A stretch of DNA of 64,000 bases from Ophiura sarsii (lineage: Eukaryota > Echinodermata > Ophiuroidea > Amphilepidida > Ophiuridae): NCBI GenBank assembly GCA_035610835.1, contig CM069457.1:35552553-35616552 (forward strand). Direction: 5' to 3'. The number at the start of each line of letters is the position of its first letter. Within the stretch, counting starts at the first letter, position 1. Below are positions 10,459 through 22,359 of this stretch, piece after piece. Both the position numbers and the translations under genes were made by a program. The notes under the pieces are model-generated. The model did no database searches and had not been told where the DNA came from. It saw only the letters and a list, made by a program, of their open reading frames with translations.

Positions 10459-13105
10459 GTGGAACGCTAGATCCATGAAACGCTGGGGCAAGTCAACGTC
10501 CATTTGTGACTTAATCATCCAGCACAAATCAGACATTTTATCGATTACAGAGAGCTGGTTAAAAGGAGACTAACGTGATAACAGAACACTAGCTGACATT
10601 GCAAACACGCTTCCTGACTATCAGGTCTTTCATGACCCAAGAAAAGATCGCAGAGGAGGAGGCATTGCTGTAATTCTTCGTAGAGGCTTCGAAGTATATG
10701 TTAACCAGACGTCCACATTCTCTTCATTCGAATATGCGAACAACCGCGATGCTCTACGTATGCACGATATCCTCCAGTCAGCTGGACTTCATCAACATGT
10801 CAATGTCAGCACCCACAAGAAAGGCCACACGCTGGACTTAATAATATCTCGGGATATAGAGTCATTTGCATCTAAGATCTCCATAGTATTATGGTCTTCC
10901 TTCCGACCATTACGCAGTGAAATGTAGTCTTGATATTTCTCGCCCTAAAGCGACCAAATGCACTGTACAGCATCGCAATCTGAAAGCCATCGACCTCAAT
11001 GCTTTTCGTCAAGATGTAGTTAATTCAGCTTTAATTCAATCGCCTGCTGAAGATGTTGACACGCTCTCCGACCAATATAACACGGTCCTTCGTGAGATTC
11101 TCGACGAACACGCACCAGAAAAAACCAGAATGATTACGCTACGTCCCCATGCTCCTTGGTATGACGAGAGCCTCCGGTATGCAAAACAGCAAAACGTGCT
11201 CTGGAAAGAAAATGGAAAAAGTCTGGACTCGAGATTGATAAGCAAATCTTTCACCAAAGCTGTATTGATTACAAGAAGAACCTTGACAACGCCAAGACAG
11301 AACACCAACGTTCCACAATTTCCAACTGTGATCAGAAGCAGCTTTTTAGAGTGATTGACAAGCCGTCTGCTCCTAAAACACCAGCCGTGCTTCCCTCGCG
11401 TTCTTCTAATGATGAGCTCGCAAATGACTTCGTGAAGTTTTTTTATCAGAAGGTTCAAAAAATTAGATCAACATTAGATAACGAAATACCACCCATGTCA
11501 TCTGTAACTGTGACAGATACTTCATTCAACTGCTTCTTTTGTACAGTTTCGCGATGTTTCAGAAGACGATGTTCGCAAGTTTGTGATGAAGTCCGCGAAA
11601 AAGTCATGCATGCTGGATGCACTTCCAATGTCTTTGTTTCTCCATGTAGTCGACGATCTCCTGCCCGTTCTTACCAATATCATTAATACATCATTCTCTG
11701 ATGGACGCTCTCCTGACTCACACAAAGTTGCACGTGTTATGCCAATTATTAAGAAACCATCACTCGACAGCGAAGATATGAAAAGCTACCGTCCAATATC
11801 AAATTTGCGGTTTGATTCAAAACTGCTTGAGGGTGTCGCAGTATCTCAACTTCAAGAGTACTTAAAGGAAAACGACCTTCAGAGTAGCAAACAATCCGCA
11901 TATCGCGAAGGATGCAGCACAGAAACCGCGCTCCTTCGAGTCACAAATAATCTTCTGCAGACAATAGACAAAGGTGACGAAGCAGTGTTGGCTCTACTGG
12001 ATTTCTCGGCAGCCTTCGATACCATTGACCATCAAGTATTGATCACTCGCCTTGAGGACAGGTACGGAATCAGGAACAAAGCTCTTGATTGGTTCTCCTT
12101 TTATTTAGAGAATCGCAGTCAGACTGTAGCCATCAACACAGCACTGTCTGATCCATTGTCTCTGAAATACGGTGTCCCACAAGGATCTGTCGCAGGCCCT
12201 GTCATATTTACCATGTACAGTGCCCCTATCGAAGACATTGTTGCTGCCAACGGAATCAACTGTATGTCATACGCTGACGACACTCAGCTGCACATTTCAA
12301 TGAAGCCATCCAAGAGAAATGAATGCATTTCCAAACTGGAGAAGTGTCTCGTAGACGTCAAATCTTGGACTGTGCAGAATAAACTTCAACTTAACAACAG
12401 CAAGACAGAGATCCTACATGTAACATCGCGAAATGTCAAATGTACCCCTCTCGCTGGTGTTCAAGTCGGCGACACTTCTGTGAAACCATCTTCATCTGCT
12501 CGCAATCTAGGCGTTACAATCGATGACAAACTATGCATGACACAGCATGTAAATATTGTATGTCGTAATGCCACACATGCTATAAGATGCATCGGAAGTA
12601 TAAGGCACTACCTGGACCAAAAGATTACAGAAAACTTGTCCATGCCTACGTCTCATCGCGATTAGATCAATGCAACTCACTCCTCTACGGACTGCCTGAC
12701 AAAGAGCTCATGAAGCTACAACGAGTGCAGAACACTGCAGCAAGGCTGGTCACGCGATCGAAGAAACATGACAGCATTTCTAAGATCATGCGTGATCTTC
12801 ATTGGCTTCCCATTCGTAAGAGGATCATTTACAAAATTTGCCTAATCACATACAAATCTCTGCACGGACTTGCTCCAATGTACATATCTGACCTCATCAA
12901 GCCATACAACCCCTATCGGTCTCTCCGTTCTTCAACACATAACCTTGTAAAACCCCCTCTTCGTCGTCCACGCACAGCGTATGGTAAAAGATCATTTGAA
13001 GGGGCTGCCTACAAATAATGGAACATCTTACCCACACACGTAAGACTAGCGCCATCTATTAATGTCTTCAACAAACAACTCAAAACCTTCTTGTTTGATC
13101 TTTAA
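10459..13105 (+). pseudogene. CR1-like ORF2: APE endonuclease plus reverse transcriptase
   Basis: Endonuclease N-terminal sequence is visible (NARSMKRWGKSTSICDLI, ILSITESWLKGD, RRGGGIAVILRR), with an in-frame stop after LKGD. The centre of the endonuclease, including the expected GDFN motif, is deleted near 10745. It resumes as GLHQHVNVSTHKKGHTLDLI, and a shifted frame carries SDHYAVKCSLDIS. The RT domain is long and open (11583-12665): SYRPISNL, ALLDFSAAFDTIDH with the first catalytic Asp, YGVPQGSVAGP, and SYADDTQL with the YADD catalytic box. A frameshift near 12600 leads to the C-terminal part (LDQCNSLLYGL, LQRVQNTAARL, LHWLPIRKR), which ends FNKQLKTFLFDL at 13105 after one more stop. Several frameshifts and the deletion make it inactive. 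Confidence 0.92.
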
Positions 13106-13407
13106 ATTTGTTCAAGTGCAATATCATGAATAATGTCATAGTCATAGATCCTTGTGGCTCTGTTTTATCTCAGCAATCATATTATATTGTTCTGGTTCGA
13201 CCTCACGTTTCGTCTCGGCCTTTAAATGGTTTGTTTGTGCAATGATCTGCAATAGCCACAACAGTTTGAATTTGGCATACTTCTATCAATCTCTTTTTTA
13301 TTGTTGTATATAACTGTTTTGCATATATTATACTTTTTACCTTTTAGTATTTCACACAGTTTTATTGTATCTTGATTTTAACGTTGTAATTTAATCAAAA
13401 TTGTGTA

Positions 13408-13610
13408 ATACGAGAATAAAACATAGTTCTTGGCTGTTTTGCTATGGACGATGGTCTTATAATGTGTAGGCTGTACCATATTTGGAGTCGTGTATGGTCG
13501 CCGCAGGCGGCCATACACGACGACACAAATATGGTACAGCCTATACATTGTAGGACCGTCGTCTATAATAGCAGAACAGCTAAGAACTATGTTTTATTCT
13601 CATTCGTATT
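13408..13610. repeat. ~200-bp near-perfect palindrome in the LINE 3' UTR
   Basis: Left and right halves are reverse complements over about 95 bp per arm. They start AATACGAGAATAAAAC, include GTCGTGTATGGTCGCC at the tip, and end GTTTTATTCTC-CGTATT. The apical sequence contains GCCGCAGGCGG. It sits at the left edge of a ~595-bp insertion in the LINE UTR. Confidence 0.93.
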
Positions 13611-14008
13611 TAGTTTATTGGTTAGTTTGATCTTTTATCATAATATAACGCAGTTTGTTAGATTTATTTTAAACAAACAACACCAAATTTCCCCCTTTAT
13701 AAAATCGGCGAATCCAGCGAGCTGTTTTCCAACATCCTGCTTCAAATTAATCGCGTTCTTTAGCACACACGCACCTGTCATCGCTGCGTTATACCCACAA
13801 CGCATACGGCGGCGACTTTGTGTAGGGCACGCTAACGCGATGACGCGTTGATCATACGCGCTGAAGGTATTATTTTTCGAATGAATTAAACCCCGCCCCA
13901 AACTATACACCATTGTCTCATAATGCATGGGCGTGTCGGCTGAAAATCAGCCAAAAACCAATCAAATTGTCTGCTGACATCTCAAACCACACCCACTATA
14001 TAAGAATA
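13411..14008. mobile_element. ~595-bp insertion in the first UTR unit
   Basis: The second copy of the UTR unit reads GTGTAATATCATACTATG without interruption. The first reads GTGTAATA, then this segment, then AATATCATATTATG, which suggests a 4-bp AATA target duplication. The left end is the palindrome and the right end is CACCCACTATATAAG. It has no terminal inverted repeat between its two ends and no coding frame. Confidence 0.65.
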
Positions 14009-14894
14009 TCATATTATGTTCAGTTCTCCATCCATGCATTTGCGTGTTTATCCTCTTCCTTTGTTATTTGCTCGCCCTCCTGTCATTTCTCTCTCACGCA
14101 TGTGCATGCATGGGCAACCTGATATCATGGTGCACTATGATCATGGTGATCCTTCATGTATATATCATCTCGGCCTTTTACTGCTTTTGCATACATCTAT
14201 ATATTATACTTTTTACTCTTTTAGTATTTCACACAGTTTTATTGTATCTTAGATTTTAATGTTGTAATTTAATCAAAATTGTGTAATATCATACTATGTT
14301 CCGTTCTCCATCCATGCATTTGCGTGTTTATCTTCTTCCTTTGTTGTTTGCTCGACCTTCTGTTTCTTCCCTCTCACGCATATGTGCATGTATGGACGAC
14401 CTGATCATAGGTTGCGAGATGAGTCGAAATTTATGAGACCATTTGGTCGTGTCCGTCTTTCTCCATGTGTCCTGATGCTCGACCCACTATTTTAGCGACC
14501 TTTTTATATATAGTGTTTGTGTTTATTGTGTTATATGCTATCATAATATGTTGTTAAGCGCCTTGAGGCCCCTTTGGGCTAAGGGCGCTATATAAGCGCT
14601 TGGTATTATTATTATTATTACCTCATTTGCAACAATTTTTGTATAATTACGCGCAATGCATTGCATGCATGAACAAGGGGTATCAATGGGAGGTTTTCTG
14701 ACTGCATGCACGGACTATAATAGGCGGGCTATTCAACTCCCGAACGTGCGTTCTTTATGACTTCAAGATTCTTCATAAAACATTTTAAATCTTGCCATAT
14801 TTAAAATCTTTGGTAGCAAATCAGAGTTCAACATGTGTCTAACAAAATTGTGCAAATGTGTATATCAATTATATTATCATACTATGATCATATT

Positions 14895-15602
14895 TAAAGT
14901 TACGCTCGCTCGGGTCCCCGCTAGATGGTTATGCCACATTACCTACTGAAACCACATAAACCCATATAACCCCCACCCCCCCCCCCCCCCCAAAAAAAAA
15001 CAGGTTGATTTATAACCATATCCCTCATAAAGGTATTTATAAACCCCTACAACCCCCACCCCAATTAGGTTGATTTGTAACCATATCACTCCTAACCATT
15101 TACCGTGGCTACTTTATTAACCCCTACCTCTCAAACCGCATCAAGTTAACCTTCCGTACTTTTAAAACCACGTAAACCCCCTTTAACCGCCCCCACACAC
15201 ACTGCAACCACACCAACCAGGTGGATTTATAATCATAACCCTCCTAATCATTTCCCGTGGCTACTTCAATAACTCTTAACCCTATCCTAAAACATTTCCA
15301 GTGGTTTACACTTTACCCCCCCCCCCCCCTCCACCCCCACACCCAAACCAGGTTGATTATAATCACAACCCTCCCTAAACCATTTCCAGTGGCTTCTTCA
15401 TAACATTCGGTCCCATCGATTGTTTGGCATGCCAACTTAAAGTAAAGAAATCAGGTTGCTTCGTTAACCCCGCAAAACGCTACTTGTACCATTATAACCC
15501 TAGGCCTATCCTAAACCATTTCCCGTGGTTTACACCCCCCAACATGACAACATGACACCATACCTTACCAATAGGCCTATAACCATTTCCCGTGTGGCTT
15601 CT
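14895..15602 (-). mobile_element. Helitron-like element, 3' part
   Basis: The reverse complement matches 33510-34170 in order: GAAGCCACACGGGAAATG, GTGTCATGTTG, GTACAAGTAGCG, TTTACTTTAAGTTGGCATG, repeated TATAAATCAACCTGG/GTAGGGGGTTTATGTGG modules, and finally GTGGCATAACCATCTAGCGG followed by GGACCCGAGCG. The last few bases (CCGCTAGT) seen at 33171-33179 are missing here. The 5' part is cut off by the LINE that begins near 15605. C-rich runs occur near 14977-14991 and 15319-15330. Confidence 0.7.
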
Positions 15603-15604
15603 CT

Positions 15605-16770
15605 CTGTATACGAAGTGTGTATTGCAGCAGAGAAAATAGCGGGCATCAACCATATTGATGGCTCCCAAATCATACGAGGGCTATGGAGAATATATTTCT
15701 CAGACAAAAGTGATGTACGAACACGCATCCAGCTTTTGGCACCAGGGATAACCATACGTTATCAGCACGTACATCTGTATGACAGAAACCCCTTCCTGAC
15801 TCAAAATAATAGGGAAGCAACAAAGGTGGTGATAGGGGGAATCCCCCTCAGTGTGTCCAATGAGCAGACATTTGCTGACTTTGAAGCAATATGCAAAGAA
15901 AAGAACTCAGCAGTTTTGGACAGATTAGGAATGAGCTGGCCCGTGATGATCATGGCAAACACACAAGATTTAAAACTGGCCGCCCGTTCTTGTATATGGA
16001 CCCCAACCCTAATAACCCAATACCAAAACCAAAAGCCCCCCCCCCCCCAGGAATCATGGAATTATGATGGTCAAAAGTACACATATAAAAAAAAATCGCG
16101 CGCTACGCGCACATATGTCTTCCCAAAATTAAATATTCTTTGGTACAAGCTTGTTTAGAGCCAAAATGTAGTTCAATCGTCCAAAAAATAGCTGTAAAGT
16201 CGAAAATGTTCTCTTGACTCAAAAAATCTTAGGAGCCCCCATTTCAAGTCACTGCCCCTTCTTGCCCCCCCCCCCCCCCCCCAATGAAAAAGTCTAGTTA
16301 CGCCACTGACGCAGCAGTACACTGAATGAAGAAACTCGCTCAGCAGAATCAAACGCATCAACAACTGCTACTCAACACAAAGCACCGTCAACAAATCCTC
16401 CGGAGGACACGCGCTCAGTGTGCTCAGATGGGGATGAAGACCCTGCTATCGCCAGTGATAATACCACTAATATCGACGGAAATCGCGATTGATCAAAATC
16501 ACCGTGTAAATCAGAAGAAGATGAAATTCCAGCCATCGCCAATGGCACAGTTGATACGTTGATACAGTCGAAAATCGCGCTAGTTCAAAATCACGCAAAT
16601 CAAACAAATCAAGCAATCGCCGTAAGCTCAGGTCTGGAAAAAAACCAAATCGCACACCAGACAGAAAACGCCAACGCGAGAACAAACAAAACTCAGCAAA
16701 CAAAAACGCGCCCTATGATTATGGAACAGACAGCAGTGAGTTTGACGCAAGGACATAAACAACGAACAAT
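15605..16770 (+). pseudogene. LINE ORF1 protein (RNA-binding), interrupted
   Basis: The first part (to 16084) has AAEKIAGINHIDGSQIIRGL, WRIYFSDKSDVRTRIQLL, VHLYDRNPF and VVIGGIPLSVSNEQTFADF. This resembles the RRM-like nucleic-acid-binding region of Tx1-clade ORF1 proteins, in which LYDxNPF and PLSVSN strings recur. It then runs into an inserted element. After 16310 the ORF1 tail resumes in another frame: ETRSAESNASTTATQ, an acidic DGDEDPAIASDN stretch, then a basic tail RRKLRSGKKPNRTPDRKRQR ending near 16758. The ORF1 assignment is by pattern and position upstream of ORF2, with no catalytic residues to check. Confidence 0.65.
16080..16308. mobile_element. hAT-like MITE end inside ORF1
   Basis: The right terminus reads CTAGTTACGCCACTG, the inverse of the CAGTGGCGTA-type end common to hAT-related invertebrate MITEs. 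It is preceded by a run of 17 C. The left boundary is unclear, near the A-run and GCGCGCTACGCGC at 16085-16110. No matching 8-bp target repeat is visible, so the left end may be truncated. Confidence 0.5.
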
Positions 16771-16824
16771 GAATGAACAGTATATTTATTACAGTAGTAA
16801 TTGTCCTCACTTATCTTATTACTC

Positions 16825-18264
16825 ATGATACATGTTATAACTCTTAATGTTAACGGTCTCAAAGACCGTGCAAAAAGACTGCAAATTTACAATTGGTTTT
16901 GCAATCAAAATGGAAATGTACTGTTTATGCAAGAAACACATTTCACAAATGAACTCATTGTAAATCATGATATTATGCAATTGGCCTGATGGTGTTTCAT
17001 ATCATTCATGTGGTGCATCAAATGCCAGAGGTGTCTCAATATTAATTAAATCCTCCGCAAATATAAAAGTAAACGACACACTCTGATGAAAATGGTAGAA
17101 TGTTGATGATAAACACAGTTATTGATGACCAAAAGACTACCCTTATGAATATATATGCTCCGAATAATATGAAAGAAAGGTATAACTTTTACACAAAAAT
17201 GTTCAGGAAAATTGATCAACATGTTCCAGATGATCACGCCCTTGTCCTAGGTGGTGACTTTAACACCTGCTTGAATCAAGCAGAAGACAAAGAAGGTGGA
17301 ATAATGTGTGTCAATAAAGATGCAACATATCTTAATGCAGAAATAAATAAACGTAACCTTCTAGATATTTGGAGGACATTCAATCCATCAAAAAGACGAT
17401 ACACATATAGACAGGAAACACCACTTGTAAGAACAAGAATCGATTTCATTCTTGTAAGTAAAAATCTTGTAGATGTTGTGAATTTGTGTGATATAAGACC
17501 GAGTGTGCGCTCGGATCACCAAGCTGTTTCCTTGAAATTCCAAATCAATACTGAGAAAAGAGGGCCAGGTAATTGGAAATTAAATACATCAGTTTTAAAT
17601 GATGTTTTATATGTAAAAGGTATACAAGATATCATCCATTGTGTTAATGAAAAAGCAGAATCTATAAATGATGACCACTTATTATGGTCCAAATAAGAGA
17701 ATTCTCGGTTAGATATTGTGTGACAAAACAGCAACAAAAACGTCAGGTTGAGAAGAATTTGTCTTATTTAAAAGGCCTAAATGCTATCCGCTTTCCCGAT
17801 ATAAGTGTTGTAAATGAAATTGATAGATTAAACGGTATACTAGACAAGATGTATGAAAATACAGTAAAAGGGCAAATAGTGAGATCTCGAACAAGATGGT
17901 ATGAAGAGGGAGAAAAAAGTAGTGCGTATTTTCTTGGTCTCGAAATGTTTCACGCAACAAAAAGTCTATCACAATACTCAAACTACCTGACGATTCCTTG
18001 CTTACTAAGCAATCAGACATTATGAAGGAAGAGGAAAGGTTTTACACCAATCTGTATACAAGTGCTAATGTTGATAGTGATAATATTAAAGCGTATCTGA
18101 AAAATACAACATTTCCTAAGATTTTAACCGATGACGAACAAGGTAAATGTGAAGGTTTATTGACGCATAATGAATGTAAAGAAGCAGTAGATCAACTATA
18201 TAAGACCAGAGCATTTACAAGAGCATTTGGCAAGAGAAAAAAGATCGACTCATTCGAATCTTGA
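16825..18264 (+). pseudogene. Tx1/L1-type ORF2, endonuclease and RT N-terminus
   Basis: The AP endonuclease domain begins HVITLNVNGLKDRAKRLQIY and LFMQETHF (catalytic Glu). After stops near 16988-17095 it continues with YAPNN, VLGGDFNTCL (GGDFN), RIDFILVSKNL and VRSDHQAVSL (catalytic SDH). A linker WKLNTSVL follows, then in a shifted frame RSRTRWYEEGEKSSAYFLGL, the conserved pre-RT motif of L1/Tx1 ORF2. The frame around LTDDEQGKCEGLLTHNECKE is the lead-in to the RT fingers, but YADD and the rest of the RT are absent. At least three frame breaks make it inactive. Confidence 0.87.
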
Positions 18265-18265
18265 A

Positions 18266-18440
18266 TTCATGGTATAGAATAAAGCTAACGCTGTTTGGTA
18301 ATACACCTATCAGTTGTAAGAGGCACAGTGTACATCTGTTTACGAACAACAAAATACAACCTTTAAATATACGCTATAGGCCTACTATACCACATAACTC
18401 CTTGATACCGCCAACAAATTTTTGCAAATTTACCTGAAAG
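18266..18440. other. Unassigned non-coding DNA
   Basis: Short AT-rich link between the LINE and a dispersed repeat unit. Nothing recognised. Confidence 0.4.
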
Positions 18441-18600
18441 CGTAAGCACTCAAACACTTTACGTGTTATTTTTCATATAAACACAAACATAAATTGATTT
18501 TTTTTTTGAACGTTTTAAATTATCAATATGAAAAGTAAAAAAAAGCAACAATTTCAAGCAAATCGAGTCACAGTATCCTCTTAAAGCTATGATTTAAGAG
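18440..18600. repeat. Dispersed ~180-bp repeat unit
   Basis: Contains ACGTGTTATTTTTCATATAA, GAACGTTTTAAATTATCAAT, TTTCAAGCAAATCGAGTCAC and TATCCTCTTAAAGCTATGAT in order. The same string occurs at 21905-22100 and three times in tandem at 60340-60850. Confidence 0.88.
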
Positions 18601-19170
18601 TGCGTGCCTGAGAAAACCAGACAGTGGAACATGAAGGTTGTCGGATTTGGCTCTTTTTTAGTTTAGTATATTATACTTGATGAAATATTCAGGCCCCTAT
18701 AGCTTGAATTTTGTGCCCATCAAGTTTTAGCCCCTATTAAGCCTCCAAAATCTCCCAGAATTGCATATAATTGCCCATTTTTGCATAATGTTCATACTTG
18801 TAATCTTGATGTCTATTGTAAAATTATTTTTTTAATCAAGTTAAAATATTGTAAGTACATAGGTTTTTAGTATTGCAATGATCAAACCAAATTTAATTTA
18901 ACTCCTTCTTCCTCACCAGGGGGTCCCACTTATGACCCCCCTCAAATATCTTGATTTTTTATGTAAAAATTGGAGTATCTTCAATCGCTTGCAGGAATTT
19001 ATCCCAGCAGTGGATTAAAATAACCTGATTGTAGTCTCATAGCATGACACATTGGCTATGAAAAACTATTCAAACTTAGCTGGGGAAATGTGTCTGGATG
19101 ATGAAAAACATAGTGTTTCTATATAGTCATTTTTAATATTTTCTAAAACAAGAACACATATTAGTCGGGT
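18601..19170. other. Unassigned non-coding DNA
   Basis: AT-rich, with no coding or repeat signal recognised apart from a C/G-rich string GGGGGTCCCACTTATGACCC near 18920. Confidence 0.4.
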
Positions 19171-19529
19171 ATATACATAACATAACATAACATAACATAA
19201 CATAAATGCATTTGTGTATAGCGCAACTACATCAAGAACGCAGCGCGTGTGGAAAAAAAATACAGTGAAAGCAGTAACACAAAACCTGAAAACTAATGGC
19301 AGAATGACAAATTAGATTGGATATAAATGATTCTTTAAAGCCTTCTTGAAAATACCTAACGAATTCGAATCCCTGATGGTGACATTGAGAGTGTTCCAGA
19401 TATGAGGAGCAGAAATGGAAAAAGTGCGTCTAGAGGCAGACTGAAGCAATTTGTTGGAGAAGGGCTCAAATAGACGAGTAGTGTCAGATGCCGAGCGAAG
19501 ACTTCATATGGCGACCGGGCTTTCTAATC
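19171..19529 (-). mobile_element. CR1-like LINE 3' fragment
   Basis: On the minus strand this repeats the sequence at 7190-7495, covering the RT C-terminus (SASDTTRLF, APHIWNTLNV, FKKAL) and 3' UTR. It ends in a clean (TTATG)n tail at 19171-19206. Beyond its 5' edge it also carries AGAAAGCCCGGTCGCCATAT, the piece of antisense LINE that flanks the 7190 insertion. Confidence 0.87.
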
Positions 19530-21904
19530 ATCCAATCAAATAAATATGAGTTGAATAATCGAAGAAGAAAACAATCGTAACTCATATCCAGTATATTTGC
19601 ATTGTAATAACGTACTTTAATTCTAAGATGGTCACCAAAATTGCCGCTGTAAATGTAAATATAGTCTACATGAGTGTATGCTTATCCAAAATAGATATTG
19701 TAAGAGTGTATATTACATCACATTTACCAACTAGTATGTTCTAAACTGATAAGGCCCACCTGTGTGACAATTTTGATTCTGTATCACTTTCCAAAATGGC
19801 TGCCAAAATGGCTGCAATAATGGTTAATTTAATATTAAATAACCTAAAACAATTGTTTTGTATTGTAAAACTATGTAATACCAATACCCTCAAATCGAAT
19901 GGGACAGCATTCACTATATGTCTACGATAAAGCCTAGGGGCTGTAGATCTGATCATACATGTTGGTTCATATATGCCAATTTTATGGAATGTTATCATTT
20001 TTGGCAGCCATTTTAGCGGCCATCTTGGATTTAGGTGTGTTAACAAAGCAAAAGTTCTGGATATGAGTGTCTAGTGGTTTAAATACATACATCCCACTAT
20101 TAAAAATATTACTTTCACCATACATTTTGATGTCATTTTATGAGATTTTGAAATTTGACCAGTTCTGGCGGCCATTTTGGACGCCAGCTTGAATAACCCC
20201 TTAGGCCAAAACAAATAATTGTTTGATTGTCCTCGTCCGCCAGACCCTCATAATCTTCCGACCCGATTTTTTTAATTTTATTTATTTCTTTTTTTTTCTC
20301 GATTTTTAAAAATATTTTTGTTGTTGAAAATTTCACCTTTTTTTGTTGTTGAAAAATTCAATTTTTTACAAAACTTTCTGCTATATGAAAGATACCATAC
20401 GTGGAAGCTTAAAAATTGGTTTGATTTCATTTTTTTACTTTCACAGTATTTCCTATGTCTTTCTTTCTTTTCGAAAATCAGTGAGTTGGAACAAAAATGT
20501 TTCGACCAATTTTCAAAAACCACTTTCCCAAGCAATTTTTATTTCCAAATAATGTACACCTGAAAGACAATAGCAAATCACATTGAAAACAGAAAACCGC
20601 ATTCAAATACCTTTTCAACTTTTTAAATTATGAATGTTTGATATTTTGTGAGAAAACTGAAAATGTGGACAATTTGGCACATTTTTTTATTAACAACAAT
20701 TTTTTTCGTGTGCAATTTTCAAAGCAATAATCCCATACATTTAACATTGTCTTCATTGCATTTCGTTAAGGACATTCCTATCAATGTTTTACCATGATAA
20801 AAGAACCATATTTCCACCATTTTGGCTTAAAAAATAGTGAATTATATTCAAATTTCCGGAAACTTCCGGACCGAGGGCCATAACTTTGGAACCGAACATG
20901 CTACAGATGTAGAACAAAGTTTAAAAGTTGTATTTTGTAACTCTCTTTCATGTTCTGCACCTAACTCAATTTTTTCAACAAAAAAGTGAGTTAGCGCCTC
21001 TTTGAACCAAGCTCTTCAAATATAAGTCGTAAATCAATTTTGGTTCTTCTTTTTTTTAAGTGTTGAGAAAATAAAAATACTCATCAAATTATTTATGCTT
21101 TTGTTCCCCGTTTTGGTTACCACAACAAGTACATCTCATTTTGCTTTTGGTACCTGAAAAAAGGGTAAGTAAGAAGAAAAAAACTGTTCCCGACCGATCT
21201 ACCCAACTTTTACAAATTAATTACATTTGTTTTACTATTAAACAAACGTTATTATTTATTTGAAAAAATATGAAAAATCTACAAAAATAGTTATTTCACC
21301 ATATATCAACAAATTCGAATTGTCCCATACTTCCTTCTGTCGTGGTGGGGCAGAATTGTTTTAAAATGTCTAAAATGCCTTATAGAAACACTGAATTGGG
21401 TGTATCTAAAAACATTTCTACAGAACAGATTGAATGTTTTCTGAAGAGACAAGTAATTTAGCTATTCGGATATGAAAGAATTGTTTCAATTCACTGCTGG
21501 AATAAAATCCTATTCGCATTTAAAGATTGCCCCTTTTTCGTCACAAAAAATCAATGCCTCGTAGGGGTACTTTTTCTGTGACCCCCCTCGTAATTCAGAA
21601 TGAGGTGGATGATTTTTGGTTGAATCTACACAATACCAATGCTGTATATCAATGATATATAGACTGGATTCGAAAATAATTTGATGCAAAGAATCCCATT
21701 TTGTGCCTTTAGAAATAAAGACAATTTAAACAATTTTATATGATGTTATGGCTCAAAATGGGGCTAAAATGCGATGGGGCAGAAAAGTCAGGGGGTCAGA
21801 ATTTTCAAACTTTGTCAACCTGAATCTTTCATCAACTGTACCCAGCAAACCGTATTATGAGCAATATTGTACAACCTTCATGTTCCTAGATTTTGTCATA
21901 TCAT
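19530..21904. other. Unassigned AT-rich DNA with ATGGC(T/G)GCC motifs
   Basis: No coding frame is supported. Between 19620 and 20190 there are repeated AAAATGGCTGCC, GCAGCCATTTTAGCGGCC and GGCGGCCATTTTGG strings in both orientations, resembling YY1-type motifs or arms of an old inverted repeat. 20270-20560 is T-rich low-complexity sequence whose open frames on both strands are compositional. Confidence 0.45.
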
Positions 21905-22100
21905 CCTGTTTTCTCAGGCATGCACTCTTAAAGCATTAAATGTACAAGAAAACGTTCATTTTCACTTTAACGTGTTATTTTTCAAATACAAATTGATTTT
22001 TTTTGCAACGTTTTAAATTGTCAATCTGAAAAAATAAAAATAGCCAACATTTCAAGCAAATCGAATCATTTTGCGCGTACTAAATGAAGTATGCTGAAGT
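21905..22100. repeat. Dispersed ~180-bp repeat unit
   Basis: Matches 60695-60855: AGAAAACGTTCATTTTCACT, ACGTGTTATTTTTCAAA, CAACGTTTTAAATTGTCA, then GCGCGTACTAAATGAAGTAT. Confidence 0.87.
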
Positions 22101-22359
22101 TGATTATTGTCAAAGTTTTTGCTTGTATGTTTAAAAGAAAGAGGAAAAAATACACTGTCTCTGTATACATTTAACTGTTTATATACAAAATACGTTCAAT
22201 CTAAATAACATTTGTTTATACATGAATGTACTCCTTAGTAAATATAATATAGTAGATATAATTTGTATCTCCACTTGTATATTTGAATTGTTTTATGATG
22301 TATGTGATCTTATCAGCGAAAGAAATTATAATAAAACACTATAAATGAGAAAAAAGTAT

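Larger units (their letters stand above)
10318..14622 (+). mobile_element. CR1/L2-type LINE, near full length but decayed
   Basis: The insertion starts inside the Tc1 transposase and ends in a typical CR1/L2 3' terminus: AAGCGCCTTGAGGCCCC, then GGGCGCTATATAAGCGC and (TAT)n at about 14605-14622. Inside are an endonuclease and RT pseudogene (10459-13105) and a long 3' UTR. The UTR has a tandem duplication of about 277 bp (units beginning near 13318 and 14189), and its first unit is split by a ~595-bp insertion carrying a long palindrome (13411-14008). Confidence 0.85.
15605..18265 (+). mobile_element. Tx1/L1-type LINE, truncated
   Basis: This segment has an ORF1-like frame (15605-16770) followed by an ORF2 endonuclease and the start of the RT region (16825-18264). 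The 5' end abuts a Helitron-like fragment and the 3' end stops before the RT catalytic core, with no 3' UTR recognised. An hAT-like MITE end interrupts ORF1 (to 16308). A fragment of the opposite end of a similar LINE family lies on the minus strand at 38803-39480. Confidence 0.8.

Noticed and set aside
13444..14259. Several plus-strand open frames in the LINE 3' UTR
   Set aside because: They run across a palindrome and a tandem UTR duplication, with no similarity to LINE proteins or any other domain.
20278..20563. Overlapping open frames on both strands
   Set aside because: Compositional artefact of T-rich/A-rich low-complexity DNA (Lys/Asn/Phe runs).
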